Counted from the first letter of the stretch, positions 14,966 to 24,609 are shown. The stretch: 33,083 nt of DNA from Deltaproteobacteria bacterium (GCA_024276465.1 JAJRXD010000036.1:1-33083), one strand, 5' to 3'. The notes: generated by a model not told the origin, from the letters alone. A program made the numbers and translations.

Positions 14966-16191
14966 TTCTCCGGGGCATCAATTATCCACAAGGTTGTTCC
15001 GTCTGAATCCTCAGGGTCTGTCTGCGATGATTCATAAGCAATCATGTTTCCATCCGGTGACCAGGACGGAGCACCGTCATAGTTCTCACCTTCTGTTATC
15101 CTTATGGAGCTCCCACCTGTTACAGGCACCATGAACAGATTGGCAAATTCCAGATCTCCCTCATCCGAGCTGTAAACAATCCATTGACCGTCAGGGGAAA
15201 AAGAAGCATCAGTCTTATCACCTGATCCCATGGTAACCTGAGTATGATTTATTCCATCAGTATCCATCACCCAGATATCCCATTTCCCCCGGGCTGACTT
15301 CTGATAAAGAATCAGATCTCCTGCTGGTGACCAGTTGGGCTGACGGCAGTCATCGTTTTCTCCAGAAAGGGCGATATATGACCCGGATGCGTTTGCCTTG
15401 AATTTTGTTATGACTCCATTCCCCTCAACATCCAGTATGTGCGATTCAAAAACCAGCCACTGGCTGTCAGGGGAGAATGTTGGTTCATAAGCAACTTTAA
15501 AAGACCTGTCAGTTATCTTTATCTCGTCCCCAGGGTTTCCGTCTTCATTAATTATAAATATTTCATCATGTGGTTCACGGGAGGATGAAAACGTGATTTT
15601 ATGACTGATTGAATTCCAGGAGGATCCTGGCAGATTAATATTACCGCTCCCGTCTGATACAAGAAGCCTGACGGATTTGTCCTCCAGGTTAAAAACAAAA
15701 AGATCAGCAGGTTCTTTGTTATATCCGTTCCTGAACCTTGTAAAGAGGATTTCAGTTCCATCCGGAGACCAGGCAGGGTTTTGAAGACTGCCTGTTTCAG
15801 ATATGCTTAACTTTACTCCTGCAGCATTACCCCCACTGTTATCATTGGATTCATTAACCGAGATTGTGATCTCATCTGTTTCCCATTCTCCCTCCGAATC
15901 AGTAGCCGTAAGAGTAATTGTGTGTTTTCCTGTGCCAAGGCTGTCAGTTGTGAGAATCTCACCTGTTCCTATTTTCCCGTCCTGATCTGAACTCCACAAA
16001 AGGGAATCCCCTGACAGTTCCCCGTCTTCAATATCCCGGGCAGATCCTGAAAATGTAATACTTTCACCCTGCTCAAACACTGAACCATCATCAGGGGAAG
16101 TGATAGTAACCGCAGGTTTGCAGCCGGTAAAAAAAGGGATGAAACAGAGAATGATTATTGTTTTAATTAATCTGTTCAGGTTTACAGTCAT
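14962..16191 (-). CDS. Lipoprotein with Ig/PKD-like domain and TolB-type beta-propeller
   Basis: 409 residues from the ATG at 16191, chosen for AAGGAAA about ten bases upstream and for the lipoprotein signal that follows (hydrophobic core then FFTGC). An Ig/PKD-like domain (VTITSPDDGSVFEQGESITF ... HTITLTATDSEGEWETDEIT) comes first. At least five PD40-type repeats follow (PAWSPDGTEILFTR, PTFSPDSQWLVFES, PNWSPAGDLILYQK, ASFSPDGQWIVYSS, PSWSPDGNMIAYES), making a TolB-like propeller. It is probably anchored to the outer membrane or periplasm with a binding role; no enzyme residues are evident. It lies divergent from the 825-residue lipoprotein across a 182-bp promoter region and may share its regulation. 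Confidence 0.88.
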   Translation of the reverse strand: MTVNLNRLIKTIIILCFIPFFTGCKPAVTITSPDDGSVFEQGESITFSGSARDIEDGELSGDSLLWSSDQDGKIGTGEILTTDSLGTGKHTITLTATDSEGEWETDEITISVNESNDNSGGNAAGVKLSISETGSLQNPAWSPDGTEILFTRFRNGYNKEPADLFVFNLEDKSVRLLVSDGSGNINLPGSSWNSISHKITFSSSREPHDEIFIINEDGNPGDEIKITDRSFKVAYEPTFSPDSQWLVFESHILDVEGNGVITKFKANASGSYIALSGENDDCRQPNWSPAGDLILYQKSARGKWDIWVMDTDGINHTQVTMGSGDKTDASFSPDGQWIVYSSDEGDLEFANLFMVPVTGGSSIRITEGENYDGAPSWSPDGNMIAYESSQTDPEDSDGTTLWIIDAPEN

Positions 16192-16373
16192 AATGCTGTT
16201 TTCCTTAATATGCATGTTTGTCCCGTAAATTAATTTAACTGGTTGCACCCTGCAGGCAGTTTGCTTATCCTTAGTTGATAAATATTGCATAACTATCTGT
16301 ATGTTTATTACCTTTATGTTTCTGTTTATGCTATCTATTATAGAAGAGATGACTTAACAAAGTAAATAGAAAG

Positions 16374-18851
16374 ATGATAATTATGAAAACAAAAAACATG
16401 GGCGTGACAATTAAAAACAGAAGCTGCTTTATTTTTGCAAGATGCATTATCCTGCTGCTTCTTGTAATCATGCTGTGTCTGACTGTCGGAGGATGTGATC
16501 TGGGTGTTCAGGTTCCGGGCAGTGAAATAGAGAGCACAGTACCTGAACACGGGGAAACTGATGTTGCCACTGATACAGTAATTTCCATAACGTTTAACAA
16601 ACCTGCTCTGCCGCAGAGTTTTTCTGGCGGGCCGATCCCTTATTTTGAATATGAAAAAACCTGGTCAGCTGATAACACCACTATTGTATTAACTCCATCA
16701 GAAAACCTGCTGGAATCCACAACATATCTGATAACAGTGGGCGCTGTGAGGTTTGACGATAATTCATCACTGGAACAGCCGGTTTCATTCAGCTTTGATA
16801 CAATTGTGGATGAAAGCCAGTCGCCTGCCCAGCTTGCGATGTCACCGGAAAACGTGGAAACTGTTGAGAGCATCCATGAAAATATGGACCGTCTGATCAT
16901 GAGGGGCAATGATGCTGAAACCGTTTGCGCAGAAGTTGTTGAGATGCTTGAAGATGATGAAAATATAAAGGCAGCAGGTGTTGATGAGGAAAACAGTGCG
17001 GTCTGGGTTGATTTCAATGACGGGGAGATCCAGATTTTTCAGGTAGAGGATAATGATGAGGATGGATACGGATATATCCCGGATGACGCGTTTCTGCCTG
17101 AGCGATCGGAAAATTACTCCCGTAAATCATGGCTGTCTGATAATCGAGCGGCTTCTGAAGAAACAGGCAATACTCCTCATTATCTGCCTGCAAACAACAA
17201 AGCCCTTCTTGCAAATTCTCTTGAGTACCTGCATCCTGGAATTTACATAAACGATTCCACGGATGTTATTAACGAGATGCTTTCTGATCGCGGTTATGAT
17301 GTCACGCGGCACGCGCTTGTGCTTGATGATTTCAAACACCTTGGTGATTATGGGGTTATAGTGCTTGAAACACATGGTACATGGAGGCCTGCAGCCTCAT
17401 TTAACGCCAACACATTAGATTCTCTAAGCACGCAGCATGTACTGCTTACCACAACACGTATTACTGATGGAAATTTCCCCCCTGATAAAAACAGTATTAC
17501 CAATGACCGCACGTCGCTTGTTAGCTGGACAGTAAAAAAGTCATATTTGATAGTAAATGGCGTTACAACACAGGTAAGTACGATCAGGAATTACGGGGTA
17601 ACTGCTGAGTATGTCAGGGAGCAGGTAAACAGGTTTACAGATAAAACAGTTTTCTTTTTGAACGGGTGCAGAGGTTTATCCAGTGATGTGGTGCCAGACG
17701 AAACTGTTTCTCCGTTTAAAGACGTATTTTTTGAAAAGTGTGATAAGGGAGCTTTGTTTATGGGCTGGGATGGCAGGACATCGTTCTTTACCGCAGTGCG
17801 GGCCGCGCTTAATTTTTTCCAGTATGCCACAGCTTCAAACAGAGGGTTAAGGGTTTTTGGTCAGGACAGGTCCGGGTCCTGGGCAGAAGTAACCCTGCTG
17901 AAAAAACTTGACGTGCCCTGGGGCGGATATAATATGACGGCTCAGAATTCATATGATATCATTAAAGGGCAGAACCAGGTAACATGTCCTAAATTCAAAG
18001 GTACTTTACAGATTGAATCTGAGGGTTCCGACACATATAAAAACATTCTAATGCCCCACCCGCTGTATGTTGAGTTTGACGCCGGCGGCGAGCATTTGAT
18101 TGACATGCTTACTGATACTGATCCTGAAGTCAGGGTCGGTGGAGTAAAATGCACTTTGGTCCGTGATTCTGAAAATTCAAATTTATGGGATATTAAAATA
18201 CCTTCCGGAGCTTACGGAGATCTTGTTGTTACTGAGAACGAACGAAAAAGTATTTCCCGTACGGTTTACAAGTGGAACCCGAAAATCAGGATTCAGGGAA
18301 GCTACAAGGACGATTATGGACAGGAGCAATATACCGTAAACCTTTCGCTCCATGCCAGAGCAACAATAAGTGCTGAGAGTCTGAGAGAGAACCCTTTTGA
18401 AGATGCTTTACCACCTGCAGGATTTACAACCGAGTTTGAGAGGGAAGCAAGCGTTATATCCTGGACCATATCAGGCAGTAGAGGTGAAAGTGTCATATAT
18501 ACATCATCTGGTTCAGGCAATCATGTTTTTCGAGATTCCGACAGTGGATTTATGTTTTACACATATGGCACAATTGGGGGATTCGCAATGGGAGGCAGCA
18601 TAACTTTTCCATACAAGCAGACTGTTACAGGTGAAGGCATCTCCTTGACAGAAGATGAGGAATACAGTCTTACATGGGCCAGCGCTACGACTGATGTATT
18701 TGATCTCCTGACTTCCAACTGGACTGTTATTGAGGGGTTGAGAAGTTCGACTGAAGAGAGTCCCTATGTTAATTCTGTTATAAGTCAGACAGATTCCTGG
18801 AACGAATTTTCAGCAGATCCTGTATTTGAAGCTTTTGTTGAACCAAGGTGA
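16374..18851 (+). CDS. Large lipoprotein with Ig-like domain and clan-CD (caspase/gingipain-like) peptidase-type core
   Basis: 825 residues. The signal peptide ends in LTVGGC (lipobox). Residues about 50-145 resemble a bacterial Ig-like Big_5 domain (STVPEHGETDVATDTVISIT ... SFSFDT). The middle region carries a hydrophobic strand before H334-G (YGVIVLETHGTW) and another before C432 (TVFFLNGCRG). That His-Gly/Cys order is the hallmark of clan CD cysteine peptidases (gingipain, clostripain, caspase, CHAT). GALFMGWDGRTSFF after it fits the following strand of that fold. The C-terminal part (about 560-825) is beta-rich and unrecognised. M4 (16383) is an alternative start. Assignment as a surface peptidase is inference from motif order. 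Confidence 0.8.
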   Translation: MIIMKTKNMGVTIKNRSCFIFARCIILLLLVIMLCLTVGGCDLGVQVPGSEIESTVPEHGETDVATDTVISITFNKPALPQSFSGGPIPYFEYEKTWSADNTTIVLTPSENLLESTTYLITVGAVRFDDNSSLEQPVSFSFDTIVDESQSPAQLAMSPENVETVESIHENMDRLIMRGNDAETVCAEVVEMLEDDENIKAAGVDEENSAVWVDFNDGEIQIFQVEDNDEDGYGYIPDDAFLPERSENYSRKSWLSDNRAASEETGNTPHYLPANNKALLANSLEYLHPGIYINDSTDVINEMLSDRGYDVTRHALVLDDFKHLGDYGVIVLETHGTWRPAASFNANTLDSLSTQHVLLTTTRITDGNFPPDKNSITNDRTSLVSWTVKKSYLIVNGVTTQVSTIRNYGVTAEYVREQVNRFTDKTVFFLNGCRGLSSDVVPDETVSPFKDVFFEKCDKGALFMGWDGRTSFFTAVRAALNFFQYATASNRGLRVFGQDRSGSWAEVTLLKKLDVPWGGYNMTAQNSYDIIKGQNQVTCPKFKGTLQIESEGSDTYKNILMPHPLYVEFDAGGEHLIDMLTDTDPEVRVGGVKCTLVRDSENSNLWDIKIPSGAYGDLVVTENERKSISRTVYKWNPKIRIQGSYKDDYGQEQYTVNLSLHARATISAESLRENPFEDALPPAGFTTEFEREASVISWTISGSRGESVIYTSSGSGNHVFRDSDSGFMFYTYGTIGGFAMGGSITFPYKQTVTGEGISLTEDEEYSLTWASATTDVFDLLTSNWTVIEGLRSSTEESPYVNSVISQTDSWNEFSADPVFEAFVEPR

Positions 18852-18893
18852 GGGCGGGGGAATATCTTGTTTTATTTTTGAACTGATTTATGG

Positions 18894-18988
18894 CTTCAGG
18901 AGAGGCTTTAGCCGTGATCAAGACCGATTCATATTAATGGTTAATCAATCGCGCATAAATGCGCTCCTACAGTAATGAAAAAGATAAA
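18894..18988. repeat. Degenerate REP pair downstream of the peptidase-like gene
   Basis: TTCAGGAGAGGCTTTAGCCG (from 18895) and, inverted, TCGCGCATAAATGCGCTCCT (from 18949). The second continues into AGTAATGAAAAAGATAAA, the same tail as in the glnA leader at about 1872-1889. Confidence 0.6.
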
Positions 18989-19038
18989 AATGTCGCTGCA
19001 GTATTTTGCAATGCTGCTAAAAAATTTTTGACCGGAAC

Positions 19039-19165
19039 GTGCCGCGCAAGCCCCGTCCCGAATGCTTTCGGGATAAGCGGGGAAAAGCGGCACAGATCAA
19101 AATATAAATATTATTTACCGGGAAGCCCCGCCCCGAATCCTTTAGGGATAGGCGGGGAGCTTCAC
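19039..19165. repeat. Two related CCCGA/TCGGG hairpins upstream of the GH114-like gene
   Basis: The first has nested arms GTGCCGC/GCGGCAC, CCCCG/CGGGG and CCCGAA/TTCGGG (19039-19094). The second has GAAGC/GCTTC, GCCCCGCC/GGCGGGG and CCCGAATCCTTTAGGGA (19119-19165). They end about 28 bp before the next ATG and could lie in its leader. No riboswitch family is recognised. Confidence 0.65.
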
Positions 19166-19193
19166 ATAACGGAATTTTTAAAAAGGAGTTTTA

Positions 19194-20261
19194 ATGAAAA
19201 ATCAGACTGTTAAAAACTTATATCTTAGTGTACTTATGGTATTTATCATGACATCGGGTTGTGATGAGGTTGAAGAGAATTGTACGGGGGAGCCTGTGCC
19301 ACTTTCTGAAATCAGGTTCTGGGGCTATCAGATCCAGGATGTTAATGCTGATGGAGCGGTTGACAGCCTTACAGAATCCCACTATGACATGCTGGTCCTG
19401 GAGCCGACCAGGACTGACTGGTCCTCAGAGGCCATGGACTTTAACACAAAGAAGATGGTTGAAAGGCTTAAAAGCAGCTGCGCAAGTAATGGAATCAACC
19501 GTAAACTCATAATCGCATATATTGATATTGGTGAGGCAGAAGACTGGCGCTGGTACTGGACCTGGTCAGAAGAGTGGCAGGAGGGAGACCCTAAGCCGGA
19601 AGACTGGCCTGACTACATTATTACCCATGACCCTGACGGCTGGGGTGGAAACTACCCTGTTGCCTACTGGGATGAAATGTGGAAGGACATAGTAATATAC
19701 GGTAATGACCAGTCCAGCAGCCCGTATGGAGATTATAACAGCATAATAGATGAGGTCATAAAGGACGGTTTTGACGGCATCTACCTTGACTGGGTTGAAG
19801 CTTTTGAGAATGATGATGTAATAAAAGCTGCCCTTGATGCAGGCCTTGATCCGGCAGATGAGATGATCAGATTTATCGGCGAAATGAGAGAGTATGCGTT
19901 AAAACGAAACCCTGACTTTTTAATAATCCAGCAGAATGCCGCATCACTTGCAGAAGGCCGCAGTGATCTGTTTTCAGTGATTGACGCCATTGCGCAGGAG
20001 GCGATATGGTATGATGGTGACGCAACAGATAACTGGAACGATCCCTCTGGTCATGATTCAATTAATGATGATGATCTTGTGCAGTATTATTTAGACTACC
20101 TTGATCTTTACCAGAAAGCTGATATCCCTGTGTTTGCCTGTGAATATGCCCTTATCTTTGCTGATGATGCCTATGAAAAATCTTATAACAGGAATTTTGT
20201 TCCATATGCAACACGCAGGTCTCTCGGGAGGCTGACCACAACACCTCCTCCTGAATATTGA
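19194..20261 (+). CDS. Lipoprotein glycoside hydrolase, GH114/TM1410-like (endo-alpha-1,4-polygalactosaminidase family)
   Basis: 355 residues. The signal peptide ends MTSGC (lipobox). The TIM-barrel pattern of the MJ1477/TM1410 group follows: WGYQIQDV, YDMLVLEP, KLIIAYIDIGEAEDWRWYW, the catalytic-strand segment GFDGIYLDWVEAFE (about residues 193-206), DFLIIQQNAA and IAQEAIWYDG. Characterised relatives cleave galactosamine-containing polysaccharides; the substrate here is unknown. A clear AAGGAG lies about eight bases before the ATG. A surface location, together with the neighbouring lipoproteins, suggests work on extracellular or self-made polysaccharide (inference). Confidence 0.88.
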   Translation: MKNQTVKNLYLSVLMVFIMTSGCDEVEENCTGEPVPLSEIRFWGYQIQDVNADGAVDSLTESHYDMLVLEPTRTDWSSEAMDFNTKKMVERLKSSCASNGINRKLIIAYIDIGEAEDWRWYWTWSEEWQEGDPKPEDWPDYIITHDPDGWGGNYPVAYWDEMWKDIVIYGNDQSSSPYGDYNSIIDEVIKDGFDGIYLDWVEAFENDDVIKAALDAGLDPADEMIRFIGEMREYALKRNPDFLIIQQNAASLAEGRSDLFSVIDAIAQEAIWYDGDATDNWNDPSGHDSINDDDLVQYYLDYLDLYQKADIPVFACEYALIFADDAYEKSYNRNFVPYATRRSLGRLTTTPPPEY

Positions 20262-20387
20262 GCTTTGTTGATAAAATCCATGGGTTGTTGTTATAGTGGC
20301 AGCAGGCAATATCTGGGTTAAACATCAATGAACTGGTGCTGCAGTCACAGGTTTGTTTTTCAGTGTCAATTATGTTTTTTTGTCTGC

Positions 20388-21695
20388 TTATTTTATCGAT
20401 ACCAGTTTATCAAAATTATCTGTTGTAAGCATTTCCAGCTTTTCAGCAATTGCAGGCATCTCTTGACCTATCTTTTCCATCATAGGCTGCAAAGCTTCTT
20501 TCACCAGCCTGACAATTGCAAAAGGGTTAAGGGTTGAACGCAAAGGTGCTTTGAACAGACCATATAAATATATGAGTTCTTCCCTGGTAAATGTACGCCT
20601 GAAAAATATCGGCAGCAGGGCAAAATTGCGGTAGTCGTCAAATTGAGGATAAGATTTTTTCCACCAGTCAATGTAGCTCAAGACCCCCTCCCTTCCAGGC
20701 TTGTTATCCCGCAGGGCAACGGTTACAGCATTGGCTGCCTTACGGCCGCACATCATTGAACCCGTGATCTCTGCTTCAGCAAACCAGGTTGCATCACCCA
20801 CGAGAAGGACATTATCCCTGAAAGGCTCTGAAACAGGTGAACGCAGGCTTAAGACATAGCTCATTATCCGCTCAATCCTGAAATCGCAGAACCACTCTGA
20901 ATACGGGGTTTCTTTTGTTAGGTATTCCATGTCCTCAAGGTTTTGTACTGAGATCCAGTATTCATCCTCAGCGTATATGCCTGGAACCATAAAAAAAGAG
21001 GGCGGCATTGAGGAACCTCGCTTTGAAAAACTGGCGGTGATGGCAGCCTCGGAATGGGGGAATTTTACACCCTTTACATAGCATGCAAGAGACGATGCCC
21101 TGCCGAATAATTTCCGGTCTTTATTAAAGCCTGTGAGTTCAGCAACCCGTGAGTTTATACCGTCTGCTCCGATTACAAAGCGGCCTTCAAAAGTTTCACG
21201 GTTTGTTGTAACCCTTACCCCATTATGGATCTTTTCTATCCCCTTCACATTAACCCCGGAATACAGATCAACGCTGTTTTGCAGGGCATCCCTCATCAGC
21301 CCTTCAATGAGTTTTCCTTTATCGTAAACAAAAGAAAGCCTGCCTGCGTGCCCCTTTTGAATGTTCTGGTCATAGTCTCCGAATTCCAGCCTGGTTTTTC
21401 CATCAGGTGCATAAAAATGCCATGCATAAAAGTTCCGGATTGGCCCCTCATAATCCACTGTAAATCCGTTCATGGGAAAGATCATTTTCCCGTTTTTTTC
21501 ATTATAATACATCCTTTCTGCAAAGTAGTAGTCACTCTCTACTGCAAACATCATGGCACAGCCCCTGGTAATCTCTGCCGGATCTGTTTTTCTTTCCAGG
21601 ATTGCTGTCTTTAAACCGTTTTCACCAGCTGTTTTTGCTGCCATGGCACCTCCTGGACCAGCTCCCACTATTACCAGATCGTATTTTTTTGTCAT
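20388..21695 (-). CDS. FAD-dependent oxidoreductase, geranylgeranyl-reductase-like
   Basis: 435 residues. The N-terminal Rossmann motif is VIVGAGPGGAMAAKTAGENG, with ERK at the end of the second strand. GRFVIGADGINSRVAELTGF is the family DG motif, and NVLLVGDATWFAEAEITGSM then MCGRKAANAV is the GD motif and C-terminal helix. Members reduce isoprenoid double bonds or hydroxylate aromatics; the substrate here is not known. No signal peptide. It lies 26 bp downstream of the Tat-exported aminotransferase gene on the same strand, with AGGAGG before the ATG. It is a full-length paralogue of the interrupted gene at 23230-24531, sharing the ITR...C.M and MCG.(R/K)AA motifs. Confidence 0.85.
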   Translation of the reverse strand: MTKKYDLVIVGAGPGGAMAAKTAGENGLKTAILERKTDPAEITRGCAMMFAVESDYYFAERMYYNEKNGKMIFPMNGFTVDYEGPIRNFYAWHFYAPDGKTRLEFGDYDQNIQKGHAGRLSFVYDKGKLIEGLMRDALQNSVDLYSGVNVKGIEKIHNGVRVTTNRETFEGRFVIGADGINSRVAELTGFNKDRKLFGRASSLACYVKGVKFPHSEAAITASFSKRGSSMPPSFFMVPGIYAEDEYWISVQNLEDMEYLTKETPYSEWFCDFRIERIMSYVLSLRSPVSEPFRDNVLLVGDATWFAEAEITGSMMCGRKAANAVTVALRDNKPGREGVLSYIDWWKKSYPQFDDYRNFALLPIFFRRTFTREELIYLYGLFKAPLRSTLNPFAIVRLVKEALQPMMEKIGQEMPAIAEKLEMLTTDNFDKLVSIK

Positions 21696-21721
21696 TAGTT
21701 CAGTATTCCTCCTGTCTGATT

Positions 21722-23131
21722 TCAGATTTTATCTGCAATTTTTTTAATTGCGCGTACTGTTGTGTCAATCTCATCACAGCTGTTAAAAATGTGTGTTGAA
21801 ATCCTGAGTGCATTTGTTTTTGTGGTGTCTGTTTTTTTTAATTTGAAATCTACGTTTCTAATATAAATATTATTCTGCTTTCTCAGTTGTTTGCAAACTT
21901 CAAGGTTCTTTTTTGAATCATATCTGTCTTTAAACACCTTAAAGGGTGTAAAAGAAGTTAATCCACTGCAAAGATCATTCTGCTCAAATGAGGTCATGAG
22001 GTTTTCTTTTCCCCATGTCTCAATAATTCTTTCCTTTAAATATCTGTTCAGGGAAAGAATTCTTTCCTGAACTTTATTCCTTCCAATTGTTTTTTGCAGT
22101 TCAACAGCTTGAATCATTGCTGCAAGGGCAGGGGTGTTTTGCTGTCCTCTCATTTGAAGCATGGTTGAGACCCTGCCTTTGTTTGAAAGATAATATACTT
22201 CAGTTAAAACCGGCCACAGGCTGTGTGGGTTATTGCCGGCATTTCTGATATAGAAAATACCGGTTCCTGGAGGGCCGTTCAGCCACTTGTGTCCTGAGCA
22301 TGCGTAAAAGTCACACCCAAGATCATGAAGATTAAAATCAAGGGCTCCCATTGCATGTGCACCATCAACAATACTTATTATTCCCCTGTGTCTTGCCATG
22401 TCACACAACTCTTTTACAGGCATGCGCAGGCCGGTTGTATAGTTAATGTTGCAGATACTTATTACTTTTGTTTTTGCTGTTATTGCTCGTTCAAAAATAT
22501 CAATAATTTCCTGTTTGCTGTCAGCAGGAACAGGAAGAGCAAGTTCTTTAATAGTAATGCCTTTTCTGTCCTTTAAAATATGCAGTGCAGACAAGCCTGA
22601 ATGATGGTCATGCAGGGTTGTAATAATTTCGTCACCCTTTTTCAGGTCCAGGCCATTAACTGCAAAATGCAGGCCCTCTGTTGTATTGGTGGTCAGTACA
22701 ATTTCGGAAAAATCAGCCCCGGCAAATTCAGAAAATATTTTCCGGTTTTTTATCTGCATCTGATGCGTATCCTCCTTAAAACCAATACATTCCATGGGAC
22801 TGCCCGCGAATTCTTTCAGGTTTTTTGTCAAGCTTGCAAGAACAGAGGCTGGCATGGATCCTTCAGTGCCGGTATTCAGATAAATGATATCCGGACGCAA
22901 GACAAATTTTGACCGGACATCATTCCAGTAAAGCCCATCATCTGTATCTGAAGAGGGGGGCAAGCTGATTTTTTCTGCAGCAGCATTATCAGAGCCAGAC
23001 GCAGCATTTAAACCTTGTGAAAGGATGAGCGAAGAAACACCACCAGCAGTTGCTATCCCCATTGCTTTTAATAATTGCCTTCTTGTGCCTTTAAATGTCT
23101 GATCGAGTATTGTGCTCTTTATTAAACTCAT
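21722..23131 (-). CDS. Tat-exported class V aminotransferase-fold PLP enzyme (isopenicillin N epimerase-like)
   Basis: 469 residues. The N-terminus has GTRRQLLKAMGIATAGG (twin Arg 17-18) and a hydrophobic run ending near LNAASG, a Tat signal. The PLP fold shows YLNTGTEGSMP, TTNTTEGLHFAVNG, SIVDGAHAMGALDF and the Schiff-base Lys282 in ACSGHKWLNGP. Class V members with this layout include isopenicillin N epimerase and PvdN, the periplasmic PLP enzyme of pyoverdine maturation. By analogy it may modify a small molecule or peptide in the periplasm (inference). It stands between two flavoprotein genes in one likely operon; AGGAGG precedes the ATG. Confidence 0.9.
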   Translation of the reverse strand: MSLIKSTILDQTFKGTRRQLLKAMGIATAGGVSSLILSQGLNAASGSDNAAAEKISLPPSSDTDDGLYWNDVRSKFVLRPDIIYLNTGTEGSMPASVLASLTKNLKEFAGSPMECIGFKEDTHQMQIKNRKIFSEFAGADFSEIVLTTNTTEGLHFAVNGLDLKKGDEIITTLHDHHSGLSALHILKDRKGITIKELALPVPADSKQEIIDIFERAITAKTKVISICNINYTTGLRMPVKELCDMARHRGIISIVDGAHAMGALDFNLHDLGCDFYACSGHKWLNGPPGTGIFYIRNAGNNPHSLWPVLTEVYYLSNKGRVSTMLQMRGQQNTPALAAMIQAVELQKTIGRNKVQERILSLNRYLKERIIETWGKENLMTSFEQNDLCSGLTSFTPFKVFKDRYDSKKNLEVCKQLRKQNNIYIRNVDFKLKKTDTTKTNALRISTHIFNSCDEIDTTVRAIKKIADKI

Positions 23132-23229
23132 TATTTTTTCCTCCTGCTGTATTCATGGTTGTTGCAATGCTTATGTGGGCAGGGATAAAACTTCTGTTTA
23201 ATGAAATCCTGTGATCATTTGTCACAGGG

Positions 23230-24531
23230 TTATATCTTCCCAATTATATTATCCTCTACTTTGAATTTATCAAAATCCCTGATTTTATCTGCAAGTTCAG
23301 GCAGTTCTTTTTCAATCCTGGACATCTGTGATTTTATAAATTTAAAAATTGTATTGCCTGATTTGAAATGGTTTATATAGCCGTCAAGAAACATTCCATC
23401 TGCAAGTCCTATAATGTAATCAATGTTCTCTTTCCCGAGAAACCGCAGGATAAATCCCTTCCAGGTATCCTTGAGAACTTCAGGGTCATTGAACTCAAAG
23501 GATTCCTGCCAGAACCTGTTATACTCCTCAAAACCATTTTCACCCCTTTCCTCTGCTGCAACCGCCTTTGCTGCCCTGAAGCCGCACATGATTGCACCCT
23601 GATTTTCCACCTCCTGAAATGATGCAGAGTCACCAGTAATAATTACTCTGTTTTTAGCTGGCTCTGCTATTGGTGACCAGCATGTCCATTTACAACCCAT
23701 TTTTTTTATCAGATCAGAACCTGATAGCAGTTCTGTCAAAACTGGATGTGAAAGAAGCCGCTGCATTGCATCCTTAAGGCTCATACCGCTTCTGAGCGGT
23801 GGAATTACATTAATTTCGCAGATATCCCTGTGCCCGTCCTGATCAGGCTTATGAAGCATGTAGCCTGAAACACCGTTAAATCCATTGCCCAAAAACTGGA
23901 CCCAGGAATCAGTATATGGTGTTTTTACATTGGCAAAATAGTATTCCAGGACAGAGGTTCGCAATATCAACTTTCTTTTATTGTTCAGCCCCATTGATTC
24001 AACAACCTTTGAGTCAACACCGTCTGCAGCAAACAGATATTTTCCATGGACCCACTCCTCTGAGCCATTGTGTCTGAGTCTGGCTTTAACACCTCTTTAA
24101 GATTCATCAATTCCAAGGCAGGTTGTTTTTTTTCTTATTTGTACCCCTGCCTTCTCTGTTTCTTCCATTAATCCACTCAGGAGATTATGCTTGTCAATAA
24201 CCTTTGCAATGGGCATGAGCCTCTTGCCCATAACCATGGTTTTGCCCTGTGAAGAAATTCGAACGCTTCTTTGCAGGTCAACTGTTTCTCCGGAGTATGG
24301 AATAGAAAAATCGTTTCTGTGGAAATAGATCTTTTCATCCTTAAATGTCCATGCTTCATTATGGAAACCAGGTTCCAGTATCCACATTGAACAGCATGGC
24401 CTTGTCTGACGGGTGATGTTCAGTTTTGTATCCACCAGAATTACTGAAAAACCTTCAGATGCAGCAGTCATGGCTGCGGTCAATCCTGCAGGCCCTCCAC
24501 CGACAACAATGATATCATATATATTTTCCAC
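23230..24531 (-). pseudogene. Geranylgeranyl-reductase-like flavoprotein interrupted by one in-frame TAA
   Basis: One continuous reading frame of 433 sense and stop-interrupted codons, almost the same length as the intact paralogue (435). It opens at the ATG at 24531 after AGGAGAAAAAAGGTGG, with IIVVGGGPAGLTAAMTAASEG. After GIDES a TAA (24099-24097 on this strand) intervenes. The same frame then continues as RGVKARL ... YLFAADGVDSKVVESMG, ITGDSASFQEVENQGAIMCG and on to the end. No shift of frame is needed, so this is a single nonsense mutation or a sequencing error. The remaining sequence is not decayed. It heads the operon with the aminotransferase (98 bp downstream). The ATG at 23994 lacks an evident ribosome site. 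Confidence 0.85.
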
Positions 24532-24609
24532 CTTTTTTCTCCTGTTTGATAGAGATTCTCATAAGCTGAATAGTGGCTGACTGAGAACCCTGTTTTTTGT
24601 CAGGGTCAG

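Noticed and set aside
23230-24531. Selenoprotein or stop-codon recoding
   Set aside because: The stop is TAA, not TGA or TAG, and lies in a loop region without a conserved Cys in the paralogue.
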